The notes beneath the pieces are model-generated. The model was not told the origin of the DNA and did no database searches. It saw nothing but the letters and a program-made list of their open reading frames with translations. 64,000 nt of DNA. Source: Paraburkholderia sacchari. Lineage in GTDB: Bacteria > Pseudomonadota > Gammaproteobacteria > Burkholderiales > Burkholderiaceae. Positions within the stretch are counted from its first letter, which is position 1, and the number at the start of each line of letters is the position of its first letter. Below are positions 17,157 to 25,546 of the stretch, in pieces. The DNA lies in NCBI RefSeq assembly GCF_000785435.2, contig NZ_JTDB02000002.1:434001-498000 (forward strand), in the 5' to 3' direction. The translations under genes and the position numbers were made by a program.

Positions 17157-17795
17157 ATGCTTTCGTACACCGCTTCTTCGTGTGCCTCGCGCTGGCCGCC
17201 AAGACTCGTCACCGTGCCGGGCCTGCACGGCAGCGAAGGCGCGCATTGGCAAAGCTGGCTCGAGCGCCAGTTCGCGCGCTCGCTGCGCGTGGAGCAGGAC
17301 GACTGGGACGCGCCCGATCTGGCGCTCTGGAGCCAGGCGCTCGCGCGACTGCTCGCGCGCGAGCGCGGGCCGTTCGTGCTGGCCGCGCACAGCTACGGCT
17401 GCCTCGTGGCGGCTCACGCGCTTCAACAGGGGACGGTGGCCGCCGACGTGGTGGGTGCGCTGCTCGTCGCGCCCGCGAGCCCGGAGAAGTTCCGCTTTGC
17501 CGGCGCTTTCGAGGCGCGCCGGCTTTCCGTGCCCGCGATCCTGATCGGCAGCGAGACCGATCCGTGGATGCCGTTCGAAGGGGCGCAGCGCCTCGCGCAG
17601 CAGCTAGGCAGCGCGTTCGTGAATCTCGGCGACGCGGGGCATGTCAACACGGCGGCGGGCTTTGGGCCTTGGCCGCGCGCGAAGTATTTCATCGATACGC
17701 TCGTGCACTGTGAAGCGCCAAGGCGTCTGCGTACCGCAAGCGAGACTGTCGGTGACGAGCCGTTCAGCGTGAGCGACCGGTTGAGGTTCGCCTGA
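17157..17795 (+). CDS. RBBP9/YdeN family alpha/beta hydrolase
   Basis: A 212-residue small serine hydrolase. LVTVPGLHGSEGAHWQSWLE is the family N-terminal signature. The probable triad is Ser79 in AAHSYGCLVA, Asp135 in GSETDPWMP and His162 in GDAGHVNTAAG. The substrate is unknown. The gene is divergent from ghrA and convergent with ackA. The C-terminus extends about 25 residues past the usual end of the fold. Confidence 0.87.
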   Translation: MLSYTASSCASRWPPRLVTVPGLHGSEGAHWQSWLERQFARSLRVEQDDWDAPDLALWSQALARLLARERGPFVLAAHSYGCLVAAHALQQGTVAADVVGALLVAPASPEKFRFAGAFEARRLSVPAILIGSETDPWMPFEGAQRLAQQLGSAFVNLGDAGHVNTAAGFGPWPRAKYFIDTLVHCEAPRRLRTASETVGDEPFSVSDRLRFA

Positions 17796-17885
17796 GTTTC
17801 GGTTCGCCTGATTTTCGCTCGGGTTTTGTCCGAGTTCCGCCTGCAATTCAACCGATCGCGGGCATGCTCGCCCGCCTGCGCGGCA

Positions 17886-19148
17886 TCAGCGCGCCCGCGC
17901 CTCGCGCAATAGTCGCGCCGTATGCAGCGCGATCATGCCTTCCTCGTCGGTGCGGATCGCGAAGACCGGCAGGCGGCTTTCGCGCGAGCTCACGCATTCC
18001 TTGCCGGCATCGTTGGCCGCCGCGTCGAGCGCGATGCCGAACAGCGGCGCGAGCCGTTCGCACACCTGCGCGCGAATCGGCGCGGCGTGCTCGCCGATAC
18101 CGCCCGTCATCACCAGCGCATCGAGCCCGCCCAGCCCGACCGCGAGCTTGCCCACTTCCTGGGCGATGCGGTACGTGTAGAAGTCGATGGCGAGCTTCGC
18201 CCGTTCGCCGTCGCTCGCGAGCAGCTCGCGCATGTCGCTGCTCACGCCCGAGAGGCCCTTGAGGCCGGACTCCTGGTACAGCAGCTTCTCGATCTCGTCG
18301 TAGCCCATGCCGCGCGCCATCATCCAGAGCACCGCGCCTGCGTCGATGGCGCCGCTGCGCGTGCCCATCGGCAGGCCGTCCAGCGCGGTGAGGCCCATGG
18401 TGGTCTCGACGCTCTTGCCGTCTTTCATCGAGCACAGGCTCGCGCCGTTGCCCAGATGCGCGACCACCACGCGGCCGCGCGCAATGTCGGGCTTGGCGAC
18501 GTGCAGATAGTGCGCGATGTACTCGTAGGAGAGGCCATGAAAGCCGTAGCGGCGGATGCCTTCCTCGTAGTAGTGGTACGGCAGCGCGAAGAGCTGCGCC
18601 ATGATGCCGTTGCTCGCGTGAAAGGCCGTGTCGAAGCAGGCCACTTGCGGCAGGTCTGGCGCGGCCATGCGCACCGCGCGGATCGCCGCGAGATTGTGCG
18701 GCTGATGCAGCGGCGCGAGCGGCGTGAGCGAGTCGAGCTCCTCGATCACCTTGTCGTCGATGAGCGCCGCGTCCTTGAAGTGCGTGCCGCCGTGCACGAC
18801 GCGGTGGCCGATCGCGGCGGGCGGCGTGTCGCGCAGGCCCACCGCGAGCACGAGGCGCAGGAGGCGGAACGCGGCGTCGTGGTCGGCGACTTGCGCGACC
18901 GGAAACTTCTCGTCGACGATGAGCCGGCCGTCAGGCATGCGCGCGACCACGCGCGGCGCCACGCCAATGCCTTCGATCTGGCCGCCCGCGCCAAAAATCG
19001 CGCGCGCGCCGCCTTCCGCATGAGGATCATCGACGACGCGATACACCGAGCACTTGATGCTCGACGAGCCCGCGTTCACGACCAGCACGATCTGGCCTTC
19101 GTCGTGCGCGTGGTTCGCGGAGGAGGGGGAGGTCGGCGTCGTGCTCAC
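17886..19148 (-). CDS. ackA: Acetate kinase
   Basis: A 420-residue ASKHA-fold acetate kinase, making ATP from acetyl phosphate (or the reverse). Seen are the N-terminal VLVVNAGSSSIKCSVY, the catalytic region HRVVHGGTHF, RYGFHGLSYEYIA, the adenosine loop VVAHLGNGASLC and GGIGEHAAPIR. It begins with GTG at 19148 after GGAGG, overlapping the pta stop by four bases (GTGA). An 18-residue low-complexity N-terminus precedes the domain. Together with pta it forms the substrate-level phosphorylation/acetate overflow pathway. Confidence 0.95.
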   Translation of the reverse strand: MSTTPTSPSSANHAHDEGQIVLVVNAGSSSIKCSVYRVVDDPHAEGGARAIFGAGGQIEGIGVAPRVVARMPDGRLIVDEKFPVAQVADHDAAFRLLRLVLAVGLRDTPPAAIGHRVVHGGTHFKDAALIDDKVIEELDSLTPLAPLHQPHNLAAIRAVRMAAPDLPQVACFDTAFHASNGIMAQLFALPYHYYEEGIRRYGFHGLSYEYIAHYLHVAKPDIARGRVVVAHLGNGASLCSMKDGKSVETTMGLTALDGLPMGTRSGAIDAGAVLWMMARGMGYDEIEKLLYQESGLKGLSGVSSDMRELLASDGERAKLAIDFYTYRIAQEVGKLAVGLGGLDALVMTGGIGEHAAPIRAQVCERLAPLFGIALDAAANDAGKECVSSRESRLPVFAIRTDEEGMIALHTARLLREARAR

Positions 19149-20086
19149 AGGGCCTCCGTGGTCATGCGCGCGCGCCGCGCGTGGGCGAGCAGCACCGCGA
19201 TAGCGCAACTGCCGATGCGCGCCCGCACGGTGTCGGCGCGGCTCGTGAGGATGACGGGCACGCGCGCGCCGAGCACGATGCCCGCCGATTCCGCGCCGGC
19301 CAGAAAGGTGAGCTGCTTGGCGAGCATGTTGCCCGCTTCCAGATCGGGCACCAGCAGGATGTCGGGGTCGCCCGCGACCTGCGAGGTGATGCCCTTGATG
19401 CGCGCGGCCTCGGCGTTGATTGCGTTGTCGAAGGCGAGCGGACCGTCGAGCAGGCCACCCACGATCTGGCCGCGGTCGGCCATCTTGCACAGCGCGGCCG
19501 CCTCGATGGTCGAGGGCATCTTGTCGGAGACCGTCTCCACCGCCGCGAGGATCGCGACCTTCGGCGTGGCGATGCCGAGCGCCTGCACGAGATCGATGGC
19601 GTTGCGCACGATATCGGCTTTGTCGGCGAGTTTGGGGAAGATGTTGACGGCGGCGTCGGTGATGAAGAGCGGCTTGTGATATGCGGGCACATCCATCGCG
19701 AATACGTGCGAGAGGCGGCGCTCGGTGCGCAGGCCGCTCGTGCTTCGCGCCACTTCATGCAGCAGTTCGTCGGAGTGCAGGCTGCCCTTCATGAGCATCT
19801 CGGCTTCGCCCTCGCGCACCGCGAGCACCGCGCGTTCCGCAGAGGCATGGCTGTGCGGCGCGTCGACGATCTTGACGTTCTCGAGCGAGAGCATGGCTTC
19901 TTGCGCCACCGAGCGGATCTTCGCCTCGGGGCCGACCAGAATCGGCTCGATGAGGCCGAGGTTGGCGGCGTCGAGCGCGCCCGTGAGCGACGAGACATCG
20001 CAAGGGTGCGCAACCGCGGTGGGCACGGGCGCGAGGCCCGCGCAGCGGGCCAGCAGGGCGGAATACTTGTCGGGCGTTGCAGTCAT
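19145..20086 (-). CDS. pta: Phosphate acetyltransferase (short Pta/Ptb type)
   Basis: A 313-residue phosphate acetyl/butyryltransferase domain, converting acetyl-CoA and phosphate to acetyl phosphate and CoA. It has the short form without the N-terminal domains of E. coli Pta. Family stretches include MLMKGSLHSDELLHEVA, RRLSHVFAMDVP, ITDAAVNIFPKLADKADIVRNAIDLV and DILLVPDLEAGNMLAKQLTFLAGAESAGIVLGARVPVILTSRAD. A phosphate butyryltransferase is the alternative. It is first gene of pta-ackA, divergent from the DUF3141-fabI pair across a 431-bp control region. Confidence 0.9.
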   Translation of the reverse strand: MTATPDKYSALLARCAGLAPVPTAVAHPCDVSSLTGALDAANLGLIEPILVGPEAKIRSVAQEAMLSLENVKIVDAPHSHASAERAVLAVREGEAEMLMKGSLHSDELLHEVARSTSGLRTERRLSHVFAMDVPAYHKPLFITDAAVNIFPKLADKADIVRNAIDLVQALGIATPKVAILAAVETVSDKMPSTIEAAALCKMADRGQIVGGLLDGPLAFDNAINAEAARIKGITSQVAGDPDILLVPDLEAGNMLAKQLTFLAGAESAGIVLGARVPVILTSRADTVRARIGSCAIAVLLAHARRARMTTEAL

Positions 20087-20517
20087 GTCTGTCTCTCATC
20101 CGAAGCAAGGGCCTGTCGCGGGCGCAAAAATCGGCACGAAAGTCAGCACGAAATGGCCGTAAGCAGGTCTTGAGCAAGCTAAACCACGGTTGCGCGGCGG
20201 CGCGCCTTTACGCGTCCATGTTGCGGCGCGCAAAGCGCTAACAGTGTAGTCCGGCACGTCTCGCGCCGGGCGCAAAGTGTGCAGCCGCTGCGTGCGGCTT
20301 ACTGTCCGCATTCGCGGCGCATCGTCCATGCAACGGCTCGCGCGGGCGCTGCGGCGCAGTGTGTCACGCGGACTTCACGCCGCCACGCGATCATGAAGCG
20401 CGCGCGCGATCCCGCACGGCTTGACTTGGCGCGAAACTGTGCCTAGATTGAAATACTGCAGTGCAGCATGAATGTCGTGCGCATGCCATGCACGCCCCGT
20501 TATAGGAGATTTGTCAC
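20087..20517. promoter_or_regulatory. Divergent control region between pta-ackA and DUF3141-fabI
   Basis: A 431-bp region with no gene. It must hold promoters for both directions. Near the DUF3141 side is an 11-bp palindrome CTGCA-G-TGCAG (20456-20466), about 50 bp before the GTG start, matching the CTGC-N3-GCAG pattern described for PhaR repressor sites in Paracoccus. AGGAG at 20503-20507 is the ribosome site for the DUF3141 gene. No clear ANR/FNR or sigma-54 site was found. Confidence 0.45.
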
Positions 20518-23160
20518 GTGGCAGTATCCGCTTTCTCGCCTGCGCTCTCGTCTGCTTCTTCGTCTGCTTCTTCGTCCGCTTCGTCGTCCACATCCCCGTG
20601 CCGTTCCCTGTGGCCGCTCTGGCCGTTGCCGGGTTTCGAGGCCTTGCAGCCGTTTCAGCCCTTCCGGCCCCTTGCAGAGGCGTTCGCCGGGTCGGCCGAC
20701 TCCGCCGGCGCGGCCTCCATGCCGGGTATGCCCACCCCGCCCGCGCTGCCCGCAGCCGCGCCCGCCGCGCTCCAGCCGCTGTTCGAATACCTGTTCGACG
20801 CCTGGCAGCGCAGCGTCCTGTTCCTCGACGTGCTGCGCGAGCGCGGCAACCAGACTTACCTGCACGAGAAGGCCGGCATGCCGCCGGTGCTCGCATTCGA
20901 CTATGAAGTGATTGTCGATGGCCGCGAGCTCGAGGATCCATGCAATTACGCGCTGCTGCGCATCAAGCCGGAAGCGGGCGTGCAGACCGATGCGCGTATG
21001 CGCCCGTTCGTCGTGATCGACCCGCGCGCGGGGCACGGCCCCGGCATCGCGGGCTTCAAGATGGACAGCGAAGTGGGCATCGCGTTGCGCAAGGGCCATC
21101 CGTGCTACTTCGTGACCTTCCTCCCGGTGCCGACCGAAACGCAGACGATCCAGTCGGTGGGCAAGGCGGAAATCGTGTTTCTGCGCAAGGTGCGCGAACT
21201 GCACCCCGAGGCGGACGGCCAGCCCTTCGTGATCGGCAACTGCCAGGGCGGCTGGGCCGCGGCGCTGGTCGCGGCGTCCGCGCCAACGCTCGTCGGGCCG
21301 CTCATGCTCGCGGGCTCGCCGCTGTCGTACTGGGCCGGTGTGCGCGGCAAGAACCCCATGCGCTACTCGGGCGGCATGCTGGGCGGCTCGTGGATGTCGT
21401 CGCTCGCCGCCGATCTCGGCGACGGTCGCTTCGACGGCGCGCATCTCGTGCAGAACTTCGAGAACCTCAATCCGGCCAACACGTTCTGGGGCAAGCTCTA
21501 CAGCCTCTACGCGAAGGTCGATACCGAGCGCGAGCGCTTTCTGGAATTCGAGCGCTGGTGGGGCGGGCATTATCAGCTCAACCGCGCCGAGATCGACTGG
21601 ATCGTGCAGAACCTGTTCGTCGGCAATCACCTCACGCGCAACGAGGTCTACGCGAAGCACGCGCGCGCGCCGGTGGACCTGCGCAACATCCGCACGCCGA
21701 TCATCGTGCTTGCTTCGTGGGGCGACAACATCACGCCGCCGCAGCAAGCGCTCAACTGGATTCCCGATCTCTACGCGAGCGTGGACGAGATCGTCGCGAA
21801 CGAGCAGGTGATCGTCTATTGCTTGCACGACAAGGTGGGGCATCTGGGCATCTTCGTTTCGGCGAGCGTGGCGAATAAAGAGCATACCGAACTATTTTCG
21901 GCGCTCGATCTGATCGACGTGTTGCCGCCGGGCCTCTACGAAGCCAAGATCACCGATTCCGCGCCGCAGGCCGGGCGGCTCGAAGCGCTCGAGGGGCGCT
22001 ACGAGATCCGCTTCGAGCGCCGCACCATCGGCGACATTCTTGCGCTCGACGACGGACGCGACGACGAGCAGCCGTTCGAAGTGGTGCGCCGCATCGCGGA
22101 GAGCAATCAGCGGTTTTACGACCTTTATGTGTCGCCGTTCGTGCGTGCGTCGAGCAACGCGCATTCGGCGCACCTGCTACGCGAGACGCATCCGTCACGC
22201 GTGGAGCGCAGCGTATTCAGCGACGCGAACCCGGCGCTCGGCGCGCTGCCCGCCGTGGCACAGGCGGTGCGTGCGAATCGCTTGCCGGCCGCGCCCGACA
22301 ATCCGTTCACGCTGATCGAGAAGCAGATCTCGGCGAGCATCGAAGGCGCGTGGAACGCGTGGCGCGACGCGCGCGACGCGTGGGTCGAAAACACCTTCTA
22401 CCGCGTCTACACGGCGCCCTGGGTGCAGGCGTGGGCGGGCGTTGCGCCCAACGCGCCGCTCGACCCGGTCGCGCCGCCGCTGATGGCTTTGCGCCAGGAG
22501 CTTGCGCAGCAGCGCCTGCGCGCCGCGCGCGAGCACATGAACAAGGGTACGCCCATCGATGCGTTCATGCGCATCATGGCTTATCTTGCCGACGAGATGC
22601 GCGTGGTCCAGTACCGCCCGTTCCAGCGCATGCGCGAACTCGCGCGCGAGTACATGGGCGATCGCCAGCCGGGCATCGCCGAGTTGAAGGAGTCGGCGCG
22701 CCGCCAGGGCGCGATCGTGCATCTCGACGCGAACGCCGCCATCGCGGCGCTTCCCGAGCTGGTGCCGGACATGCACACGCGCCGCGTGCTGCTTTCGGTG
22801 GTGTATCAGGTGGCGACGGCATCGACGCCGCTCGAAGGCGAGCGGGCGCAACGTTTCGCCGAGGTGCAGCGCGTGCTGGGCGTGGAGCCGGGCAGCGAGA
22901 AGGAACCGTTGCTGCCGCCGCCGGGAAGCGGCAATGATGCGGGTGGCACGGGCAATGCCGGCAACGCGAACAACGCCGACAACGCTGGCGATGCGAAACC
23001 CGCAAAGGCAGCGAAGAGCACGGCGGCAACGAAGACAGCAACGGCGAAGAAAGCCGCGAAGTCGACGAAGCCAGCCGCCGAAGCATCGACTTCGCCCGCG
23101 CCGGTAGCGAAGCCCGCGCGTGCGGCCCGCCGCCGCGCATCGTCCGGCACGGGAAAGTAA
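20518..23160 (+). CDS. DUF3141 protein, PHA-synthase-like alpha/beta hydrolase with basic tail
   Basis: An 880-residue protein of the DUF3141 family. After a Ser/Pro-rich N-terminus, residues ~85-500 form an alpha/beta hydrolase resembling class I PHA synthase. PFVVIDPRAGHGPGIAGF is followed by GNCQGGWAAAL, where Cys242 in G-x-C-x-G-G occupies the nucleophile position of the PHA synthase lipase box. LASWGDNITPPQQAL and HDKVGHLGIF would supply Asp and His. The last ~80 residues are a Lys/Ala/Thr/Pro-rich basic tail resembling histone H1-like PhaF/AlgP tails. Whether it polymerises hydroxyacyl-CoA is unproven. GTG start with AGGAG upstream; fabI follows in the same direction. Confidence 0.85.
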   Translation: MAVSAFSPALSSASSSASSSASSSTSPCRSLWPLWPLPGFEALQPFQPFRPLAEAFAGSADSAGAASMPGMPTPPALPAAAPAALQPLFEYLFDAWQRSVLFLDVLRERGNQTYLHEKAGMPPVLAFDYEVIVDGRELEDPCNYALLRIKPEAGVQTDARMRPFVVIDPRAGHGPGIAGFKMDSEVGIALRKGHPCYFVTFLPVPTETQTIQSVGKAEIVFLRKVRELHPEADGQPFVIGNCQGGWAAALVAASAPTLVGPLMLAGSPLSYWAGVRGKNPMRYSGGMLGGSWMSSLAADLGDGRFDGAHLVQNFENLNPANTFWGKLYSLYAKVDTERERFLEFERWWGGHYQLNRAEIDWIVQNLFVGNHLTRNEVYAKHARAPVDLRNIRTPIIVLASWGDNITPPQQALNWIPDLYASVDEIVANEQVIVYCLHDKVGHLGIFVSASVANKEHTELFSALDLIDVLPPGLYEAKITDSAPQAGRLEALEGRYEIRFERRTIGDILALDDGRDDEQPFEVVRRIAESNQRFYDLYVSPFVRASSNAHSAHLLRETHPSRVERSVFSDANPALGALPAVAQAVRANRLPAAPDNPFTLIEKQISASIEGAWNAWRDARDAWVENTFYRVYTAPWVQAWAGVAPNAPLDPVAPPLMALRQELAQQRLRAAREHMNKGTPIDAFMRIMAYLADEMRVVQYRPFQRMRELAREYMGDRQPGIAELKESARRQGAIVHLDANAAIAALPELVPDMHTRRVLLSVVYQVATASTPLEGERAQRFAEVQRVLGVEPGSEKEPLLPPPGSGNDAGGTGNAGNANNADNAGDAKPAKAAKSTAATKTATAKKAAKSTKPAAEASTSPAPVAKPARAARRRASSGTGK

Positions 23161-23289
23161 GCTATAGAAGAACCTGAGAGGAAGCGCCGCGCGTGTGGCA
23201 AGCCACGCGCGCGGGGCGCCGAACCACGAACCGTGAATCGGGCGGACATCGAACCTGCCCCGATTCGCGATACACCGTCGAGGCTATCC

Positions 23290-24069
23290 ATGCAAACTCT
23301 TCCCGACCGGCCGCTTGCAGGCATGCGTGCCCTCGTAACGGGCGTGGCGAACGCCGAATCGATTGCCTACGGCTGCGCGCGCGCCTTCGCGGAGCTGGGC
23401 GCCGAACTCGCGCTCACTTACCTCAACGACAAGGCCAAGCCTTACGTCGAGCCGCTGGCGAACGAGTTAGGCGCGGCAATGCTGCTGCCGCTCGATGTCG
23501 AGAACGAGGCGCAGTTCGACGCCGTCTTCGAGGCCGTGCGCGAGCAGTGGGGCACGCTCGACATCGTGTTGCATTCGATCGCCCACGCACCGAAGGCCGA
23601 CCTCCAGGGCGGCCTGCTCGAATCGTCGGCGCAGGGTTTCGCGTATGCGATGGATGTTTCGTGCCACTCGTTCATCCGCATGGCGAAGCGCGCCGCGCCA
23701 CTGATGCCGCGCGGCGGCACGCTGTTCGCGATGAGTTATGACGGCGCGAATCGCGTCGTGCCGAATTACAGCCTGATGGGACCGGTGAAGGCGGCGCTCG
23801 AAGCTTCGTGCCGCTATCTCGCCTATGAACTCGGGCCGCTCGGCATTCGCGTGCATGCGATCTCGCCGGGGCCGCTCAAGACGCGCGCCGCGTCGGGCCT
23901 GCCCGATTTCGACCGCATGCTCGCGGAAGCCGTCGAGCGCGCGCCGCTAGGCGAGCTAGTCGACATCATGGATGTCGGCTACGCGACGGCCTATCTTGCT
24001 ACGCGCTACGCCCGCCGCCTGACCGGCAATACGGTCTACGTCGACGGCGGCTCGCACATCATGGCCTGA
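23290..24069 (+). CDS. fabI: Enoyl-[acyl-carrier-protein] reductase, NADH type
   Basis: A 259-residue SDR-fold FabI, reducing trans-2-enoyl-ACP in the last step of fatty acid elongation. The active-site spacing Tyr150-Tyr160-Lys167 (SYDGANRVVPNYSLMGPVK) matches FabI Y146/Y156/K163, and the nucleotide region GVANAESIAYGCA matches FabI instead of a generic SDR. ATG 23290 has GAGG seven bases upstream. It lies 130 bp after the DUF3141 gene. It may be a second, condition-specific FabI in the genome, because a housekeeping copy usually lies elsewhere in this group; that is inference. Confidence 0.93.
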   Translation: MQTLPDRPLAGMRALVTGVANAESIAYGCARAFAELGAELALTYLNDKAKPYVEPLANELGAAMLLPLDVENEAQFDAVFEAVREQWGTLDIVLHSIAHAPKADLQGGLLESSAQGFAYAMDVSCHSFIRMAKRAAPLMPRGGTLFAMSYDGANRVVPNYSLMGPVKAALEASCRYLAYELGPLGIRVHAISPGPLKTRAASGLPDFDRMLAEAVERAPLGELVDIMDVGYATAYLATRYARRLTGNTVYVDGGSHIMA

Positions 24070-24122
24070 GCGCGCGGGTTTCGCGCGCGCTACAGGCGCT
24101 CTACAAGCGCGACACGGCCCGC

Positions 24123-24446
24123 TTACCAGCGGCGGTAGCCGTAGTCGCGGTCACGGTCGTCCCAGCGGCGGTCGTGGCCCCAGTGATGGTCGTTCCAGCG
24201 ATGGTCTTCCCAACGGCGCTCATTCCAGCGACGCTCGTCCCAGCGGCGGTCGTCGTAGCGCCAGCCCACATAGGCCGGCGCTGCGTAGGCCGGTGCCGCG
24301 TAGGCCGGCGCCGCGTAAACCGGCGCGGGCGCCGTATATACCGGCACGCCAACGGCGAGTCCCACGGAGACGCCGGCTGTCGCGGTCTGCGAGATGGCGA
24401 GAATCGTTGCGCCCGCACCCAATGCGGCAATGAGTTTCGCGTTCAT
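24123..24446 (-). CDS. Small secreted hypothetical protein with APAYA repeats
   Basis: A 107-residue protein of unknown function. Residues 1-24 are a signal peptide (MNAKLIAALGAGATILAISQTATAG). Next comes VYTAPAPVYAAPAYAAPAYAAPAY, encoded by a 15-bp tandem repeat, then a Trp/Arg/Asp/His-rich tail (repeated RRWDER/RRWNER units). It resembles small periplasmic or envelope proteins with RW-rich repeats common in Burkholderiales. The ribosome site GGAG precedes the ATG. It lies convergent with fabI. Confidence 0.75.
   Translation of the reverse strand: MNAKLIAALGAGATILAISQTATAGVSVGLAVGVPVYTAPAPVYAAPAYAAPAYAAPAYVGWRYDDRRWDERRWNERRWEDHRWNDHHWGHDRRWDDRDRDYGYRRW
24271..24315 (-). repeat. 15-bp tandem repeat, three copies
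   Basis: Units starting at 24271, 24286 and 24301 (TAGGCCGGCGCTGCG with one or two substitutions) encode the repeated APAYA pentapeptide on the minus strand. Confidence 0.9.
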
Positions 24447-24958
24447 TCGAGTCTCCTTTGGCTCGTTGAATGGACGCTTTCAATTTAGTCCGGGTCGCTG
24501 CGCGGCGGATTACAAAACTGCAACAATCGTCTCGGTGTTACGGGTCCATGCGGGCCTGATGTTCGCTTTCGGGGGAAGGCGCGCAAGCGAAAAGCCCCGT
24601 AAACCAAGGCTTTCCGCGATGCTTCACCATTTTGCGAGAAAAATTGCGCGCCCCAATTAGACGCACGATGTTGCGCATTTCCGGCGTGCGTAACGTGTGT
24701 GGCGCGGTGCGCCGAAGGTGACAGAACACCTGGTTTGTAGATCAGGCAGCCGGTGCGCTTGAGCGTTTAATGCGGGGCGCGCCACGTTTGCCTTAAGAGT
24801 AGAAAGGCTGGAGGTCGCCTCAGGCTTTCAGATCGCTTGCGCCTCTTTTCATACTTGTCCGATAGCCTGCCCTCCTGGCTTGGTGTCGTATCCCGTGTCA
24901 GGGCGGAATTTCGCCCGTTCTGAATACCGGAATATCGAGAGCCATCGGGAGCACAGCC
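24447..24958. other. Intergenic junction region preceding the type VI cassette
   Basis: A 512-bp gap. The left part is the promoter of the minus-strand APAYA protein gene. From about 24780 the composition becomes visibly less GC-rich, as in the effector cassette that follows. No tRNA, integrase remnant or attachment repeat could be identified. GGGAGC at 24947-24952 is the ribosome site for the PAAR gene. Confidence 0.5.
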
Positions 24959-25546
24959 ATGAGCATCTACTACGCAGTAGTCGAAGGTGATCCTCTTACC
25001 AGCGGCGGCAATAGCCGGATCATAGAGGGCAATCCGCATTGCACTATTCAAGGCCCAGACGGCCAACACCGAAAGCAAGCTTATTTAGGACACGAAGCAT
25101 AGTGTGCGGACTGTCAATCCGTCGGAATCATTGTTGCGGGGGCCAGGATATCGGAATCCCTCCGAGGTCGCGACTTCACGATTGGCGGAGCACAGGAAGC
25201 GGTGGACGGCGATATCGTGATCTGTAAGTGCGAAACGCCCCCACGCGTAATAGCGTGCTACGCGAGCAGCGTTACGTACGTAGATGAAAGCCGAGCCGCA
25301 CCCGTTGTCGCGCGGCTCGCCGCGCAGTCGGGCCAGATATACGACGAACAGGTAACAGCCAGCGTTCGCGGTGTTTCGGTGCAGGGCTACCCGTATCTTA
25401 TTGAAACATCGGACGGGCAAATCGTGTGCGGTCGTGCGGATAGTAACGGCCGGTTGCCTCGCATCTACACGGATAGCGCGGGCACCTATGCGATTCATTG
25501 GGGAGATGAAGCCCTAAGCCATGAAGGGTGGACCAATGCCGAATAA
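24959..25546 (+). pseudogene. PAAR-domain type VI spike protein gene with in-frame TAG stop at codon 48
   Basis: A single reading frame of 195 codons encodes a PAAR protein, except for TAG at 25100-25102 (codon 48). Residues 1-47 (VVEGDPLTSGGNSRIIEGNPHC...) and the continuation CADCQSVGIIVAGARISES...VDGDIVICKCETPPRVIA form one PAAR domain, where the stop sits at a position normally aromatic (one base from Tyr or Trp codons). The C-terminal ~90 residues (YPYLIETSDGQIVCGRADSNGRL) resemble the beta-sandwich extension common in type VI PAAR proteins. PAAR tips sharpen VgrG and carry effectors. Either the gene is inactive, the stop is read through, or the base is a sequencing error. It overlaps tae4 by 11 bases. 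Confidence 0.85.

Noticed and set aside
20420..20455. Possible sigma-54 promoter or ANR/FNR box before the DUF3141 gene
   Set aside because: TTGGCGC...TGTGCC has the GG-GC spacing off by one base, and TTGACTTGGCGCGAA has the wrong second half-site for ANR/FNR.
24447..24958. tRNA or attachment site flanking the type VI cassette
   Set aside because: No cloverleaf with a GTTCGAATC-type T-arm and no direct repeats at both borders could be identified by reading.
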